Below, piece after piece: positions 47,862-59,551 of a DNA stretch of 64,000 nucleotides. Each line of letters begins with the position of its first letter. The first letter of the stretch is position 1. Position numbers and translations under genes: made by a program. The notes beneath the pieces were generated by a model. The model worked only from the letters and a program-made list of their open reading frames with translations, made no database searches and was not told the origin of the DNA. This stretch comes from Taenia hydatigena (taxonomy: Eukaryota > Platyhelminthes > Cestoda > Cyclophyllidea > Taeniidae): the NCBI GenBank assembly GCA_036345935.2, contig JADWOT020000718.1, positions 1 to 64,000 on the forward strand. The letters run 5' to 3'.

Positions 47862-48187
47862 CAGCCATTTGATGTGACTGCAGACGAACTAGGTGCTGTG
47901 AAAGTGCATCTCACCTTACTAAAGATTTAACTTAGAGTTCATGAGAGAACAATGAAGTGGTCTGCTATCGCTCTCCAAACTCTCACTCAAGCCATCAATG
48001 CTCATGATCTCTTGATGATGTGATGCCATGGTGGCAACATGGCGTATGGACTCCAAAATTAATTGCGAGTGGAGCATACAACACTTGCATGGGCAGTTGA
48101 GCCATGCGTGTGCAAAAATATTAGACTCCTTAAGCAAAAGCAACTGGCGAACCCACCTTCACGAGCTTATCAGGTTCTTGATAAGAG

Positions 48188-48409
48188 TGGGTCACCCTGT
48201 TGAGCATTAAAAGCCCAACCTCATGATAATTAAATCATTCACACCTCAGTGACACTCACACGGTTTGAGGTTGGCTTTGGCCTCGATTTGAAATCTGATT
48301 ACGATTACGATCGTAACACGTAACACTCACAGATCTCAAGTTGATGTCCCCTTAGTTAAACAACATTTAGTGGGCATACGGTTGGTCACAAGAAATCAAA
48401 ATCGCTGCC
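48188..48409. repeat. Block Q, right-arm copy
   Basis: Mirror of 9619-9840. Confidence 0.75.
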
Positions 48410-48737
48410 GTCTAATTTTTGAACCTACATTCCTTAGTCGGCAACGTGGACTCAGCGTGTACACCGACCATTGTAAAGCGGCAAATAAAGTCGTAATTCG
48501 AATTAGATGTTGAGAGGTAAACAGCAAATGTTGCGGCAGGAAAAATTCGTCTTGGTGCGTGCGAGTGCATGCCACCAGATTTCTCGCGTGTGATTATGCG
48601 GTCTGCAAGAAAGCAGGCTAATTTAGGAATGTCCATTCGCAAAATCAAGCAACCCTAACTGACAGACTAATTAAGTCACATAATGTAAGTGAGCAGTCTT
48701 GGATGCATCGAATTGCATTTCGGATTTATTAGCACTG

Positions 48738-50513
48738 TATAAATCCATGTTCTCACACGCGATGGTTAAATTTTGAGAGATAATGATGCCTTTATAGCCT
48801 GCAAGAACGCCTATACAACGATATTGGCACTAAGGGAATCAATTACCTACGGCTTGGTAATTCCAAATCACTTCTATTTTGTCCCGAACCCACCCACTGC
48901 ACTAATAAAAAGCGGAGGACTTTTCAAGCATCAGTATATAGAATTTTATTTTTAAAACTTTGGGTACTTCATTGAATGCTGTCGTAGACTGACTAGTCGT
49001 AAACATTCTTGGGCGTGTAAAGCTCCAGTCCTTTCCCATATGACATGGAGACAGGCCCACTGCACCATCTCCACCAAATTGATCGTCCAATTGTTTTGCC
49101 ACCGGTTGCACCAAATGCGACAACTATCAAATAACTTGGAAAAAGGGAGAAAGTAAAAACCATTTACGGCCTCGAACATCTTTTGCATGCAGTCCAAGTT
49201 CGGGAGGAGATCCAATGTTTGCCACATCGAGCCTGTCACAACAAGCGTTTGCTTTGACGTGAGGACGTCGCCTACAGCATTCAGGTGTCCACAGTCCCGA
49301 TGTTCAAAATCCGGGCGATCAAGATATAAAATGACACAGTCATAATCGCTCAGCTGCATCCTTTCTCTTCCTTCTTCACCTTCGTCAGACCATTCACGCA
49401 TGTCCAATACGGTGCTACCTGCTGCCATCAAGAATGGATTCCACTGGTCTGAAAAGTTGGGAACGTCCTTAGACACGTCCATGCAGAGACGAGTGGGGGA
49501 AGCAGAGTGCAGTACTGGCAAATCGCATTCGTAGCGCCTCATCCCATACGGCGAAGTTTTCGTGCAGCGACATGGTGTGGTGATCAAACAGCTGATCGGA
49601 GCGTGTGCATTAGCAGGAAACTCTTTCGACGCGAGGCCACGAAAGAACTCCTCTACGTTGTCGCAATGCTGTCTTGCACGATCAGAATAATGAGAGTGCC
49701 CCTCCGCGTTTGTAAAGAAAAGCATTCTGCAGATGTGTACGTCCAGCCATTTTATATCCTTCACACTGTGGTGGATACTAAGAGTTTGGATGGGAATGTC
49801 TTGATACAGCCGCTCACGTGTTGATTCCTCCTAAAACGGTACACTTAATGGTGAATTTCAGCAACTGCCGGAGAGGAGATAAATGCGAAAGGGATTTAAT
49901 AAGATCATTCAATGAACGCAGAGTTAATCGAACTGACCTGAGACATTACCACGCAAAATCTGATGAAAACTATCCTACTGAAGCCTCTTTTATGCGACAA
50001 GTGATCATCAGCATCCAGTTCTAGTCACTTCTCTCATCCACTTAATCAGCAAAGCTCAACGACCAACTAAGATTCTCAGGCGATACTTAGATCTGTTTGA
50101 AGGGATATGTGCAAGTTCTGGCTGCACGCTCTTGTAATTTACAATGATATTATGTAGATTTATTCATCATTAGTAGAAAACCTGTCAGATTGTAAAAAGT
50201 GATTTTTGGAGCACAATGCATTAAAATTGAGGCACCTTGTGACGTAATCAGCGAATAGATGTGAGGAAGTTTTTATTGATGCAGCAAATAGGACGTGGGC
50301 GACTATGCTCATGGACAGGTATGCATTCACACCTTCGAGGTGTTGGCCAATCTAATGCAGATTGCAGTGTGCGTGCCTTTGCATGGCTTTAGAAAATAGA
50401 TCACCGGTAACGCATTTAGCCGTTGCTAGCCCGATTCGACCAAGCTTGGTAAAGGTCTTCTTCAAATGAAATAATGCGATGCGGATGGTGTGGATGTGGG
50501 CGTGGTTAGGATT
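48738..50513. repeat. Block A, right-arm copy
   Basis: Mirror of 7515-9290. It includes the right side of the divergence island (about 49788-50493), where nearly 30 differences from the left arm fall within 0.7 kb. Confidence 0.88.
48952..49764 (-). CDS. Family A protein, right-arm twin
   Basis: Identical in all 270 residues to the frame at 8264-9076, although the DNA just upstream differs at several percent between the arms. The abrupt change from several-percent difference to identity at the gene start suggests that recent gene conversion covers the gene but not its upstream region. Confidence 0.5.
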   Translation of the reverse strand: MKDIKWLDVHICRMLFFTNAEGHSHYSDRARQHCDNVEEFFRGLASKEFPANAHAPISCLITTPCRCTKTSPYGMRRYECDLPVLHSASPTRLCMDVSKDVPNFSDQWNPFLMAAGSTVLDMREWSDEGEEGRERMQLSDYDCVILYLDRPDFEHRDCGHLNAVGDVLTSKQTLVVTGSMWQTLDLLPNLDCMQKMFEAVNGFYFLPFSKLFDSCRIWCNRWQNNWTINLVEMVQWACLHVIWERTGALHAQECLRLVSLRQHSMKYPKF

Positions 50514-50929
50514 GCGGCGACGTCAGGACCACTTTTTATCAGATCAGGTGCTCCAGCAATATAATCAACCCCTTTATGTGATCGTTGGTCCTGATCTTCA
50601 ATTTCCTTTCTGTCTCTCCTAGCACCGCAGTCTCTGGCTTTGTTGCCTTCGCGTCTTCCATTAACTTCATTACTATCAAAAGCGGTTGCCATTTTAGATG
50701 CACAAATTTCTGCCAGATTTATAATCCACGCCAATGCCCTTACCAAATCTTCAAGGTGTCCAGCAGAAGGCCTGATAGCTAAGGCGCAGTTGAGAGGAAT
50801 TAATGTCTCGAAATTCCCACCTGAGCGCAAATTATGCACCATTTCTCCACACTCAACAAAACATGCGACGTCAGCACCACCAAATCGGCCACTTGGGATG
50901 AAGTGCCGGATATTCTCAAAATGGCTCAT
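50462..50929 (-). CDS. Open frame, 155 codons, right-arm twin
   Basis: Mirror of 7099-7566. It differs by one residue near the end (serine for leucine), at the edge of the divergence island. Confidence 0.38.
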   Translation of the reverse strand: MSHFENIRHFIPSGRFGGADVACFVECGEMVHNLRSGGNFETLIPLNCALAIRPSAGHLEDLVRALAWIINLAEICASKMATAFDSNEVNGRREGNKARDCGARRDRKEIEDQDQRSHKGVDYIAGAPDLIKSGPDVAAILTTPTSTPSASHYFI

Positions 50930-52084
50930 GGCGTTAAGGATTCCATTTATTTACAGCTGTTCCTGTTCCAGCTTAGAGTCGGATCAATTGGAGATCGTTA
51001 AAAAGCTGGATGCAATGAAACGGGTTTATAAATCATGACTGCTGCCTTGAGTGTAATAGCATACGAGCAAATGCACCGAGGTCTATTACCTTAAAGACCT
51101 TGACGGAGTAAAGTATGAAACAGTAACAAATCATTTGCAAGTGGTCTTGTACTTTGTTGCTACCATCTCCTCGATCTCATGCGGCCCACATTGACCAAGC
51201 GGTGGTTCTAGCTCTTTTCGTGGTCAAGATTGGGTAACCTGCTGCTGATGCTAGCTACTCCTATTGAACCAGATTTGATGCCTTATTGATAGCTCTTGAT
51301 TTCCTCAACTTAGTAGTGATGTCTTAATATTAACAAAAATAACACTCCTTCTTCGCCACTTCATCCCGACACGATGGCTTGTTCTACTAGTAGATATTTC
51401 AGAGACGTCAACTCTGCGTTCACACACTTGTTTTGGCTCTGTGCACTACTCGAATAAAATTCGTGCATGAAATTTTGTACTTTACTCACCACTGACTCGT
51501 TGAATGTGTAACGACTTTAACCAGATGGTGCTGGGAGAGAGTGGTGATGTCTTTAAAACCTTTACAAGGGCATCAAGCGCATCACCAACCCATGCATACT
51601 TTGCTGTGCATCTCCCTCTCTACTTGCCGTGAGTAGGTAAACTTTAATCCGAGTGTGAGACAGTGATGCATAGTTGTCGGAACAGCGAACGTTACAGATG
51701 TTGACACACACGCTAACGTTTCCTCACGTCAACTACTTTGCAAACATGGCACCTCTAGCGGTAACGGCGACAAATCATGGCTACATCCTGCGATTAAGTA
51801 ACAACTTTTGCGAAGGCAAAGTGCTTTCAATGCAATGGACACCCTTATACAGAGTGAGATGTAATTAATATTAGGTAGCGAAAGGGACTACTCTCTCTGA
51901 GAGAATGTCTCTGCGAATGCGCTTAGTCGCAACGCAGCCTGAGTGCCATCGTAGCACACGAGTGAGTGAATGCGTGCAACACATTTGCGCAAATAAGAGA
52001 TGCTAAGGCTAGGGTCTAGAAGTGATCACATTTGGATTGACACCAGCTGATTTCCCTGAATTCAAACGATGATGGTCAATTCTC

Positions 52085-52718
52085 TTATGCTCCATGATAT
52101 GCCGCTATAAATGAAGTTCCAAGGAAATTATTCTGGGATTTTCTGTTAAAACGCTTAAATCGCTCATCAATGCAACAAGATGAGCAACCAGTACTGTATT
52201 CATCGGGCAGAATCACTAAATTTAGGAACATACGTCCTTTACCATCTAATTCCATCCCAGCTATTTTCGATGCCACTAAATATGTACCCCATGTTTGAAT
52301 ATTTAAAATTTCATTTGGTGTCTCTGACCTTCTGTTGGAAGGCGATGCCATCACAATGACGCAACGTCGTGATGATCACTTAGTGAAGCCATTCCGAATA
52401 GAACCTAACCATGCTTTTGGCTTGACTTTTCTGGTCTCGTTTTGCCGCACACGCATGCGGTCATTTCGATTGCAACTGGACATATGCATACCTGAAACCA
52501 AATAGCTGTTTAGCAATCCAACTTAAACATCTTCCTAGGGAGAAGTAACTGCTTTCAGTGGTTAAATCTGCTAAAATTAAAGGCGAACATTGCAACCATT
52601 TGGCTCCATCTACTGCTTTTAAGATATTCTCACCATTGTTTGAATAATGAAATTGTACTATTAATAGAAAGCACTTTTTTGGTCTATTGCACACTGGTTT
52701 ATGCAAAATAACTGTCAA
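52085..52718 (-). CDS. Two-exon gene fragment, right-arm twin
   Basis: Mirror of 5310-5943, with the same splice signals and the same residues. Confidence 0.42.
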
Positions 52719-53043
52719 GCCTGGTTTATTGAGTTTGTTATGCTATCTATTCTATCCACCACCGGCCGTTTCTTTCACACTCAACCTAAATTTTTGCCAC
52801 TGCATCTAGTATCCTGCTGTTTTTCTGCCTTAGAATAGCTTGATATTTTTAAATCTTAGTCAAATTTCTTATCTCATGCATCTAGATTGTGCGATTCGTA
52901 TTGAAGCTCCCAAAATCCACAGTTCTTATTAACAAATTAAAACAATATTACCGATATTTCCTTTGACATAGGAGATTTACCGCACCCATGCAACCGAAAT
53001 GATTCCATGCATGTAGAGCAAGGTTGTCCCGAAAAAACCGCTA

Positions 53044-53274
53044 ATGTGTGCAAACGTCTCATTCTTTTTTTGGGGTCAACACACAAGTGGTCGGTTCATG
53101 ACTGTGCTCGTGGTCCTACTCTCCATCACCTCTTCCACCTTACACGTCGTCCCCGCAACGGCACTAAATGATGGCATCACAACAGTGGTGTTTCGATTTC
53201 TTTACCTAGATTCCCCTATCCAGGATGAAGTCCTAACACTCAGAGATACCCAAACTAGTTCAGAATCACTTTAA
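53044..53274 (+). CDS. Small candidate secreted peptide, twin
   Basis: Mirror of 4754-4984. Confidence 0.25.
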   Translation: MCANVSFFFWGQHTSGRFMTVLVVLLSITSSTLHVVPATALNDGITTVVFRFLYLDSPIQDEVLTLRDTQTSSESL

Positions 53275-53639
53275 AGAGTATTTGTGCAAATCGTAATTAG
53301 TCGACGTTCCATTTCCAAACCCAACCAGAATAAGGACAGAGGAGAGTCGAGTTCATTTTCCTTCCATTAAAGCGCATCCGATGCAGAGATGCCGCAAAGA
53401 AAGCTGTTTGTTTGACAAGAGGCTGGATGCTGTGCCACTCAGGTCACCATAGTCGAGCGCTGAGGCACCAGACACTGAGGAGCACAGCTTTTTTTTGCGT
53501 CACATTGCAGGCTAACCAGAAGTAGCAGTTTTATTTAGAGTGGTGTGCCGACTAACGTGGTTGGCTGATTAATTGATGTCAACACCATTAGTACATTTCA
53601 TTGGAGGACCTTCGCCTGCATTTGCGAGACGGAATAAAT

Positions 53640-53993
53640 CTAATAAGTTAGTGGACGCCCTTCTGCTTGATGCTGATGATCAAAATTAGCACGAAAGACG
53701 ATTCGCCTCTTGACAAGCAGATTAACGAGGCATTGAAGATACCTAAGTAGATCTTTGCACACCTCAGTGCCTTTATACATGATAACTTTAACTATTTTAA
53801 AATCTCCAACATGCCATTGAATCGTAAACAGTAGATTCATTTGGCAAGGCTGGTTGAAGCTTGTTGTTGATAAATTTATTTCAAGCCCACTGAGCAAACC
53901 CATAAGCAATAGAGTGTTCAGCGGATTCGAGGAGTTTCGATGTACATTGTTCAGATCGCGAAAGTGGATGTAATAGATCAAACGCTTGTGCAC
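53640..53993 (-). CDS. Open frame, 117 codons, right-arm twin
   Basis: Mirror of 4035-4388. Confidence 0.28.
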   Translation of the reverse strand: MHKRLIYYIHFRDLNNVHRNSSNPLNTLLLMGLLSGLEINLSTTSFNQPCQMNLLFTIQWHVGDFKIVKVIMYKGTEVCKDLLRYLQCLVNLLVKRRIVFRANFDHQHQAEGRPLTY

Positions 53994-54435
53994 TAACTAG
54001 GTTCAGGCAGGTAGGGTCAAGCAAAAAACAAAGCATCGTTCTTGTTTTCTTCGTCCTCGCTTCTAAAAAGGCCCTCGGATAAAAGTATCATTTTTCACTC
54101 AACACACTTAAAATACCAAATAGTTTTTTAAATGCGGCTATCTTGATTGAAAAGCATTGACAGGGCAAAGCTTTGGAGTCTGTGATTGCAGTTGAGTGAC
54201 TCTCAACATGCAATCTTCGGTAATTTATCAGTATTTAGACCCCGTCATTTCCGTCATCCAATTACTCGACGATTACGTCTTTTCGGATGGTAGCTATAGT
54301 TGTCTCTAATTATTTCTTCTTATTTCTTTATCTTTACAAACACTCATTAATTCATCCCTTTGTCACCTTCACCACTACAATTTCTTTATCCCATTTTCGG
54401 TTCGCTAACGATGGCATGCTTTGGTTGCGCTTTAG

Positions 54436-54678
54436 AAACAACGAAGAACCACTGACCTTCCACCTAAGTTGGAACTCAGAATATGCAACTTGCTTAATGT
54501 AAAAGATTTGATGGATGCCTGCATCACCATTTCCAAATGGCTATGGATCAAAGCACGCCGATTTTCATCCTTCCTCACCTCCTTCTTCCTTTTGCCTCCA
54601 CCCATCCATCACAGTGGAAATTCTCTAAATGCCCTGGAGACCATGCATGAAATCATTCTGTATCAAGACAGTTCGTAA
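54436..54678 (+). CDS. Possible terminal exon with a BTB-like helix, twin
   Basis: Mirror of 3350-3592, identical in sequence as far as read. Confidence 0.28.
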   Translation, partial: KQRRTTDLPPKLELRICNLLNVKDLMDACITISKWLWIKARRFSSFLTSFFLLPPPIHHSGNSLNALETMHEIILYQDSS

Positions 54679-56197
54679 TAGCTACGCTTAAAGCAGAAGA
54701 CAAGCCTACTTACTCTCCAACCAGTACTTTATTCCCTTAGTATTTAATTGAATGCAACGTTACTCTATACTGCCTTTTGATCAGTTGGACGAGTTGTACT
54801 GTTTGAGCTACTTGGTATGGGCAAGTTGTTAAATTTGGCCTGCAGTATGCATAGGGCCGCAAGATTGCCCACAGCGATGCAAATAACAGTAAAATCGTGC
54901 TAATTTATTGAGGCAGAATTCAACTTGGATGGGTTTTGTTAATTAAGACTGCATGCGTGACACGCACCGGAACCCTGCCCCTGGCTCTTGCTGGGATTGC
55001 GGTTATAATCAAACGCAGCTAACTGGTGAATGTTGGCGGGTTCCATTCACCTTAAAGCTAGCCCTTACGATTTCAACTGGTCACAGTATTCGATATCCAT
55101 TGACATACTTTTGGCGACACTTCACAATTGTCTTTACACGAATGGTCTGAAGTCCACACACAATAGCAAAAACTTGTTTGGAGCACCGCGGAGTTCTAAG
55201 AGCAGCGCAAAGGCCCAATGTGCAATTTGACAATGTGAACTAGGGATATGGCCAAGAAGTCACAGTGCGAAGTGCATGCGACTTCCCGAGCACATGAAGT
55301 AGTAAAGAAAAAGAGGCGATTATTTTCTTTCATGCATACGTTAGCGTCTACTGATATTTCATTGTGCCGTAATACGTGGCCCTACTCCTCTGTATTTTGA
55401 AGTGTCGATATCAGCGATGCCTCAGATTAACGGATCACGTTAACGGCAGGTTAAGGTTTATCGAGCATTCTCAGATGCGACAATTTATGCTGCAGGACGC
55501 ACAGCATTCCAAAACTTCATGCCGGTTTTCTAATGAAGGCTTTTGAGAGTATTTTCTTCCTGTTTGAAATTGTTTTGCTTTAAACAAAGTCTCATTCACT
55601 TCTAAACTTGGATACCCATATACAGAAAGTAGCCGAGTAAAAGAGAAGTTAGCTCTCTCATTGCTTAGTCAACAAATGCGCGATAAACATTTGCATCGTG
55701 CATATAAGTACGCGGTAAAATGAGATGAGCTGTGCCTTGCCCATCACTCACATTGAAACCGCCACCACACAGTCGGTTCTATCACACTACCAGCTGAGTA
55801 TTTGTCGTTCAGCCCTAATTCAATGGTCATGAGTCGGAGTGGATGATGATCGTGGTAGTCAGACAGATACCTAATGGTGAATAATTGGAGGCGACACACA
55901 TCATTACTTCATTCCTTAGCACCATTACTGCGTAGACCCTAAGCTCGAATCAAAGATCACGTGATAAGACAGCACTGACAATCACTCTTTCATCTTTTAA
56001 GATGCGTCCCAATCGTCGAAATTGTTAAATTAATGTTATTCCTCCTCAATGCTACCTTCAGCACACCCCATTGACATCTTCATGCAGTTATACGAAAAAT
56101 CGCGATTTCATCGAGGGTGGCGACATTGTACCTGTCATGGTATGTCTCCATCAAGCACGCATGCAGACGCTTGAAAAGTCTACAGTATCAAATATTA

Positions 56198-57367
56198 ATG
56201 CAAACTAACGCACATCCACATCATCTACGCCGAGTTATTTCATTTGAAGAAGACCACCAATTTGGATCGAATCGGACTGGCAACAGCAAAATGAGTTACT
56301 GCTGACCTATTTTCTAAAGCGATGCAAAGGCACACACATTGCAATCTGCATTCGTTTTGTTAACATATTAAAGGCGTGTATGCATACCTGTCCATAATTA
56401 CAGTCGCCTTCGTCATGTGTTGTATCAACACTACCCTTTCACATCGATTCGCTAATCACATCACAAGATGCCTTTTCAGTTTAATGTATTATGTTCCAAA
56501 ACGACATTTTAAGATCTGGCATGCTTTCCATTAGCGATGAATAAATCAACACAATACCATTATAAATAACAAGAGCGCGCAGCCAGGACTTGCGCACATC
56601 CTTCCAAACAGATCTGCGTAGCACATGAGAATTTTGGTTATTCGTGTGGCCTTGCTGATTGGCTCGATGCGGGAAGTGATTTGAACTGGTTGTCGATCAC
56701 TTGTTGTGCAAAAGAGGGTTCGCTTAAACAGTTTTACCAGATTTTGTGTGGTAATGTCTCAGGTTGGTATGATTAGTTGTGCGCCCGTTGCATAGCTTTA
56801 CTAAATCTTTTCGCATCCGTGTCCTCCTCATAAGTTGCGGAAATTTACTATTAAGAGTTCTGTTTTAGGAGAAATCAACAAATGACTGATTAGATCAAGC
56901 CCTTTGCATCCAAACTCTTAGTATCCACCACAGTGCTGAGAATATGAGGTGGCGGACATACGCCTCTGCTGGGTGCTTTTCTTCACGAACGCGCATGGGC
57001 ACCTTCATTGCTTTGATCGTGCAAGACAGCATTGCAATAATGTAGAGGATTTCCTTCGTGGCCTCGCGTCAGGAGAGTTTCCCGCTAATGCACAAGCTCA
57101 GATCAGCTGTTTGATCACCACGCCATGTCGTTGCACAAGAATGTCACCATGCGGGATGAAACGTTACAAATGCGACCTGCCAGTACTGCATTCTGCTTCC
57201 TCCACTCGTCTGGTCCTAGACGTGCCTACGAATGTTCCGAACTTTCCGAACCAGTGGAATCCATTCATGAGGACAGCAGGTGGCACCGTACTAGACATGC
57301 GTGAATGGTCCGAGGAAGGCGGGGAAGGAGGAGGAATTATGCAGCTGAGCAGTTATAACTGTGTCAT
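56198..57367. repeat. Block A', right-arm copy cut by the palindrome edge
   Basis: Mirror of 661-1830. The similarity to block A stops abruptly at 57367, whereas on the left it continues to about position 100. This copy is therefore truncated. Confidence 0.88.
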
Positions 57368-57482
57368 AGGTTCTTTTATGCTTCATGCATGGTGGATGGT
57401 GGATTACTTCCATTGCAGTGCTATTCGTGCCTGTAAAGCATGTATCGAGGGCACGGGAGACTGCGATTTCATTGTTAATTAA
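56949..57482 (+). CDS. Chimeric frame: truncated family A gene plus new tail
   Basis: A 177-codon frame. About 140 codons are the right-arm copy of the broken gene at 340-1079. From 57368 the palindrome ends and the frame reads on for 38 codons into unrelated flank, ending near 57482. The tail begins G-S-F-M-L-H and contains three cysteines. The frame opens with GTG rather than ATG and a stop lies a few codons upstream, so translation is doubtful. It marks the exact right-hand breakpoint of the palindrome. It is more likely a fossil of the duplication than a new gene, but it is the one family A frame that differs between the two sides. Confidence 0.4.
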   Translation: MADIRLCWVLFFTNAHGHLHCFDRARQHCNNVEDFLRGLASGEFPANAQAQISCLITTPCRCTRMSPCGMKRYKCDLPVLHSASSTRLVLDVPTNVPNFPNQWNPFMRTAGGTVLDMREWSEEGGEGGGIMQLSSYNCVIGSFMLHAWWMVDYFHCSAIRACKACIEGTGDCDFIVN

Positions 57483-57708
57483 TTTCGCGACTCTGATTTA
57501 GTGTTAATATCATCTTCCCGAAATGTGTTACACAGGGCCTCAATAATAGCCCAGCCGTTAGTTCAACTTTGATATGGGTCGGTGTTTGGGGTGGAAACAG
57601 AAGCAAAAGACTGGCTACTTGGAGGCCTGTTATTGGTTGCCCGGAAATATTTGCACCCTGTTGCGATCTTGAATGTTTGCTTTTTGAGGTATTATTTGTT
57701 GCTTACGC

Positions 57709-58035
57709 ATGCATGTTTTAGCTCTGCAGTGTGTTGTGCTTTCACCCCTTGACCTATTTTTCTTTAACGATGTCATGGGCTTACAATGGCTGCGGACAAG
57801 CATTTGCCAAACCTGTGGGATAATGGAAAATGGGGTGCCTCCTTGGTCTTGTGATGTGCATCACGCCATGGACAATGCCCGCGTGGTTAATGGCCTCGTT
57901 TGGCATGAGCAGTGGACAATCACATGGACGCAAAATAAATTGATGCGACAAATGCGAGATGAGATTTGCATGATAAGAAAGCTTGTTGTGTCGTCGGAGA
58001 AAGGATGGGGAATTGCGGCGGTTTGTCAACTCTGA
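57709..58035 (+). CDS. Open frame, 108 codons from ATG, single-copy flank
   Basis: The first sizeable frame beyond the palindrome, starting at a true ATG. It contains C-Q-T-C, then C-D-V-H-H eleven residues on, and later a tryptophan-rich segment (W-H-E-Q-W-T-I-T-W-T) and a basic helix. The C-x2-C with later C-x2-H recalls the zinc-finger exon of 60435 but spacing differs by two, so kinship is not claimed. An acceptor-like TTTTAG lies inside the first codons. The opposite strand is open for 101 codons. Confidence 0.3.
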   Translation: MHVLALQCVVLSPLDLFFFNDVMGLQWLRTSICQTCGIMENGVPPWSCDVHHAMDNARVVNGLVWHEQWTITWTQNKLMRQMRDEICMIRKLVVSSEKGWGIAAVCQL

Positions 58036-58467
58036 AAAGAGGAAAATGAGGGTAGGGACTACAGAGCTTTTCGAGATATAGTTCAAGCACTTATCGACAT
58101 CGGGATTAATATTTCTTTTTTTGTTTTACCATTTATTTCTTATGATGTACAGGTGCATTTTATGTTGTTTTCAGGTGATCCATTTGTAACGCATGAAACT
58201 TTTTTTGTTTGTGTATGCACGAAGTTTTTCTTTCTGTTGGATGAGATTCACGAAAACATATTGGGCAAGTTTTCGTTTTTTCAGTGTTTTAAGCGTGTAA
58301 CCTAATAAATACAGAAACTAAACATTAAATACTCAGCGTTTTGCTCTTAAAAGGGAGACAAATTTGAAGATTGTTAGCAAGAGCCTCAAAGTGTTCCAAG
58401 TTCAGTCAACATTATTTGTAAAATTTGAAGAAACGGTATGATGACCGTGCCAATGCATTGCTGCCAA

Positions 58468-58680
58468 CTAGGCTACCAAAGTCTGGTGAATGCTAATGGG
58501 TGAAATTGCTCTACTAAACCACTCGTAGATGCCAGATGGCAATCGTGGAAAGACGTACGATCTAACGGCAGGATCTAATAAATTCGGTTGGTCTAAGCTT
58601 GTTAACCATGATGAACGCATACCATTATGCAGCCGCATGTTTGAAATGCTCCGTCCAACTAGGTGTTTATGTTTCCTCAT
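58468..58680 (-). CDS. Open frame, 70 codons from ATG
   Basis: A minus-strand ATG frame, basic at the N-terminus (M-R-K-H-K-H-L-V-G-R), with P-R-L-P-S-G-I-Y-E-W-F near the middle of its second half. It ends in a stop. No family is recognised and no exon partner was found. Confidence 0.28.
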   Translation of the reverse strand: MRKHKHLVGRSISNMRLHNGMRSSWLTSLDQPNLLDPAVRSYVFPRLPSGIYEWFSRAISPISIHQTLVA

Positions 58681-58965
58681 TGAGTAGACGTCATCGAAGC
58701 TCGTGGGCTGAAGTCAATTCACATTTGTAGTGGTGATGCGAATTCTCCATCTGTGTGGGCCGCCTGAAAGGGGAGGATCGTCTAGAAGGTCTGCTTCATT
58801 GCACCTATTAGATATGAAGCGACCAGTGATCGCAAATCTCTTTGCGGGGTAGCTTTCGTCAATTTTTCATGTGAAAAAGGCGAACTCTGCTTTTTGCTCT
58901 GTGCTCAATAAAGTGCAAATAAGTTATGACTCTATTCAATCACTTCATTAGTTCTGGGGGTATAA

Positions 58966-59259
58966 ATGCCGAGGATGGAAAGACTAATCCCGTGTCGTTT
59001 GCACTCGGGTCTGCTGCGTGCACGACAGGCACAAGCCAGTGAATGTGACCAACTCATTCCAACAATTTCATTAACTGCCTTCATTGCCCCAAATGTTTAC
59101 GTGCCAATGTGTATGTGCGCAGTTTGTCCAGCTTCAAGTGTATGCACCTGTAAAATGAGGTTGATTTTAGGAAGGCTTAACTCACCACACTTCGCGCAAG
59201 CCGCGGCAAATTATGATTTGGTTGGCTTTGTTTTAGTGGCCCATTTGATCAGTATTTAG
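58966..59259 (+). CDS. Cysteine-rich frame, possible remote family A member
   Basis: A 97-codon ATG frame. It shows R-A-R-Q, then a cysteine, then P-N-V-Y-V-P-M-C-M-C and C-P-A-S-S-V-C-T-C-K. Family A at 8264 shows R-A-R-Q, a cysteine, A-N-A-H-A-P-I-S-C and C-L-I-T-T-P-C-R-C-T in the same order with the same C-x5-C-x-C spacing. Overall residue identity is low, so shared ancestry is only a suggestion. The C-terminal part is hydrophobic. A stop at 59259 separates it from the similar frame at 59271. Confidence 0.3.
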   Translation: MPRMERLIPCRLHSGLLRARQAQASECDQLIPTISLTAFIAPNVYVPMCMCAVCPASSVCTCKMRLILGRLNSPHFAQAAANYDLVGFVLVAHLISI

Positions 59260-59270
59260 AGACCACCAAC

Positions 59271-59471
59271 ATGTTGTCTCAGCCGTGTTTTCACCCTGTT
59301 GTCCATATATGTGTTGGGTGCTTGGTCGATGGAACATCTGAATGTAGATGCATTGCACAGCATATGTGGAGTGAAATGGATACATTGAACTTGTCACGGT
59401 TTGCGCATGCCTTGCCTTTCGTGAACGTAGGGCTCTTGAATTTCGCTAGAGTACTCGTGAGCCATTCCTAA
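59271..59471 (+). CDS. Second cysteine-rich frame
   Basis: A 66-codon ATG frame directly after 58966-59259. V-V-H-I-C-V-G-C, then C-R-C seven residues on, then L-N-L-S-R-F-A-H-A parallel the C-A-V-C, C-T-C and L-N-S-P-H-F-A-Q-A of the preceding frame. The two may be tandem exons or duplicated relics. No family is recognised. Confidence 0.28.
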   Translation: MLSQPCFHPVVHICVGCLVDGTSECRCIAQHMWSEMDTLNLSRFAHALPFVNVGLLNFARVLVSHS

Positions 59472-59551
59472 GCAGTTTGAGATAGTGAGATATTTTGTCA
59501 GCGATTTGATTAAGCAAGGTAGTATTTGCGCATCCGTTCGAGTTCTGAACT

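Larger units (their letters stand above)
30044..57367. repeat. Right arm of the palindrome
   Basis: This is the reverse complement of 661-28143, and every left-arm feature has a twin here. The arm is uninterrupted where the left arm carries an N gap, so it is the better template for the locus. Gene-free stretches mirror those described for the left arm: about 54679-56197, 50930-52084, 45699-46888, 42047-45307, 40392-41677, 34657-38080 and 30044-31148. The arm ends at 57367 inside a family A gene copy and then runs into unrelated single-copy DNA. Confidence 0.97.

Noticed and set aside
661..57367. The palindrome as a pure assembly artefact (one sequence used twice)
   Set aside because: The arms differ by about 29 substitutions in one island, a 22-base indel and several single bases, have different outer flanks, and only one arm carries the N gap. 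Merged haplotypes in inverted orientation remain a small possibility.
57709..58035. A zinc finger in the frame at 57709
   Set aside because: C-x2-C and C-x2-H are present but the spacing is two residues longer than in the real fingers and no hydrophobic core residues match.
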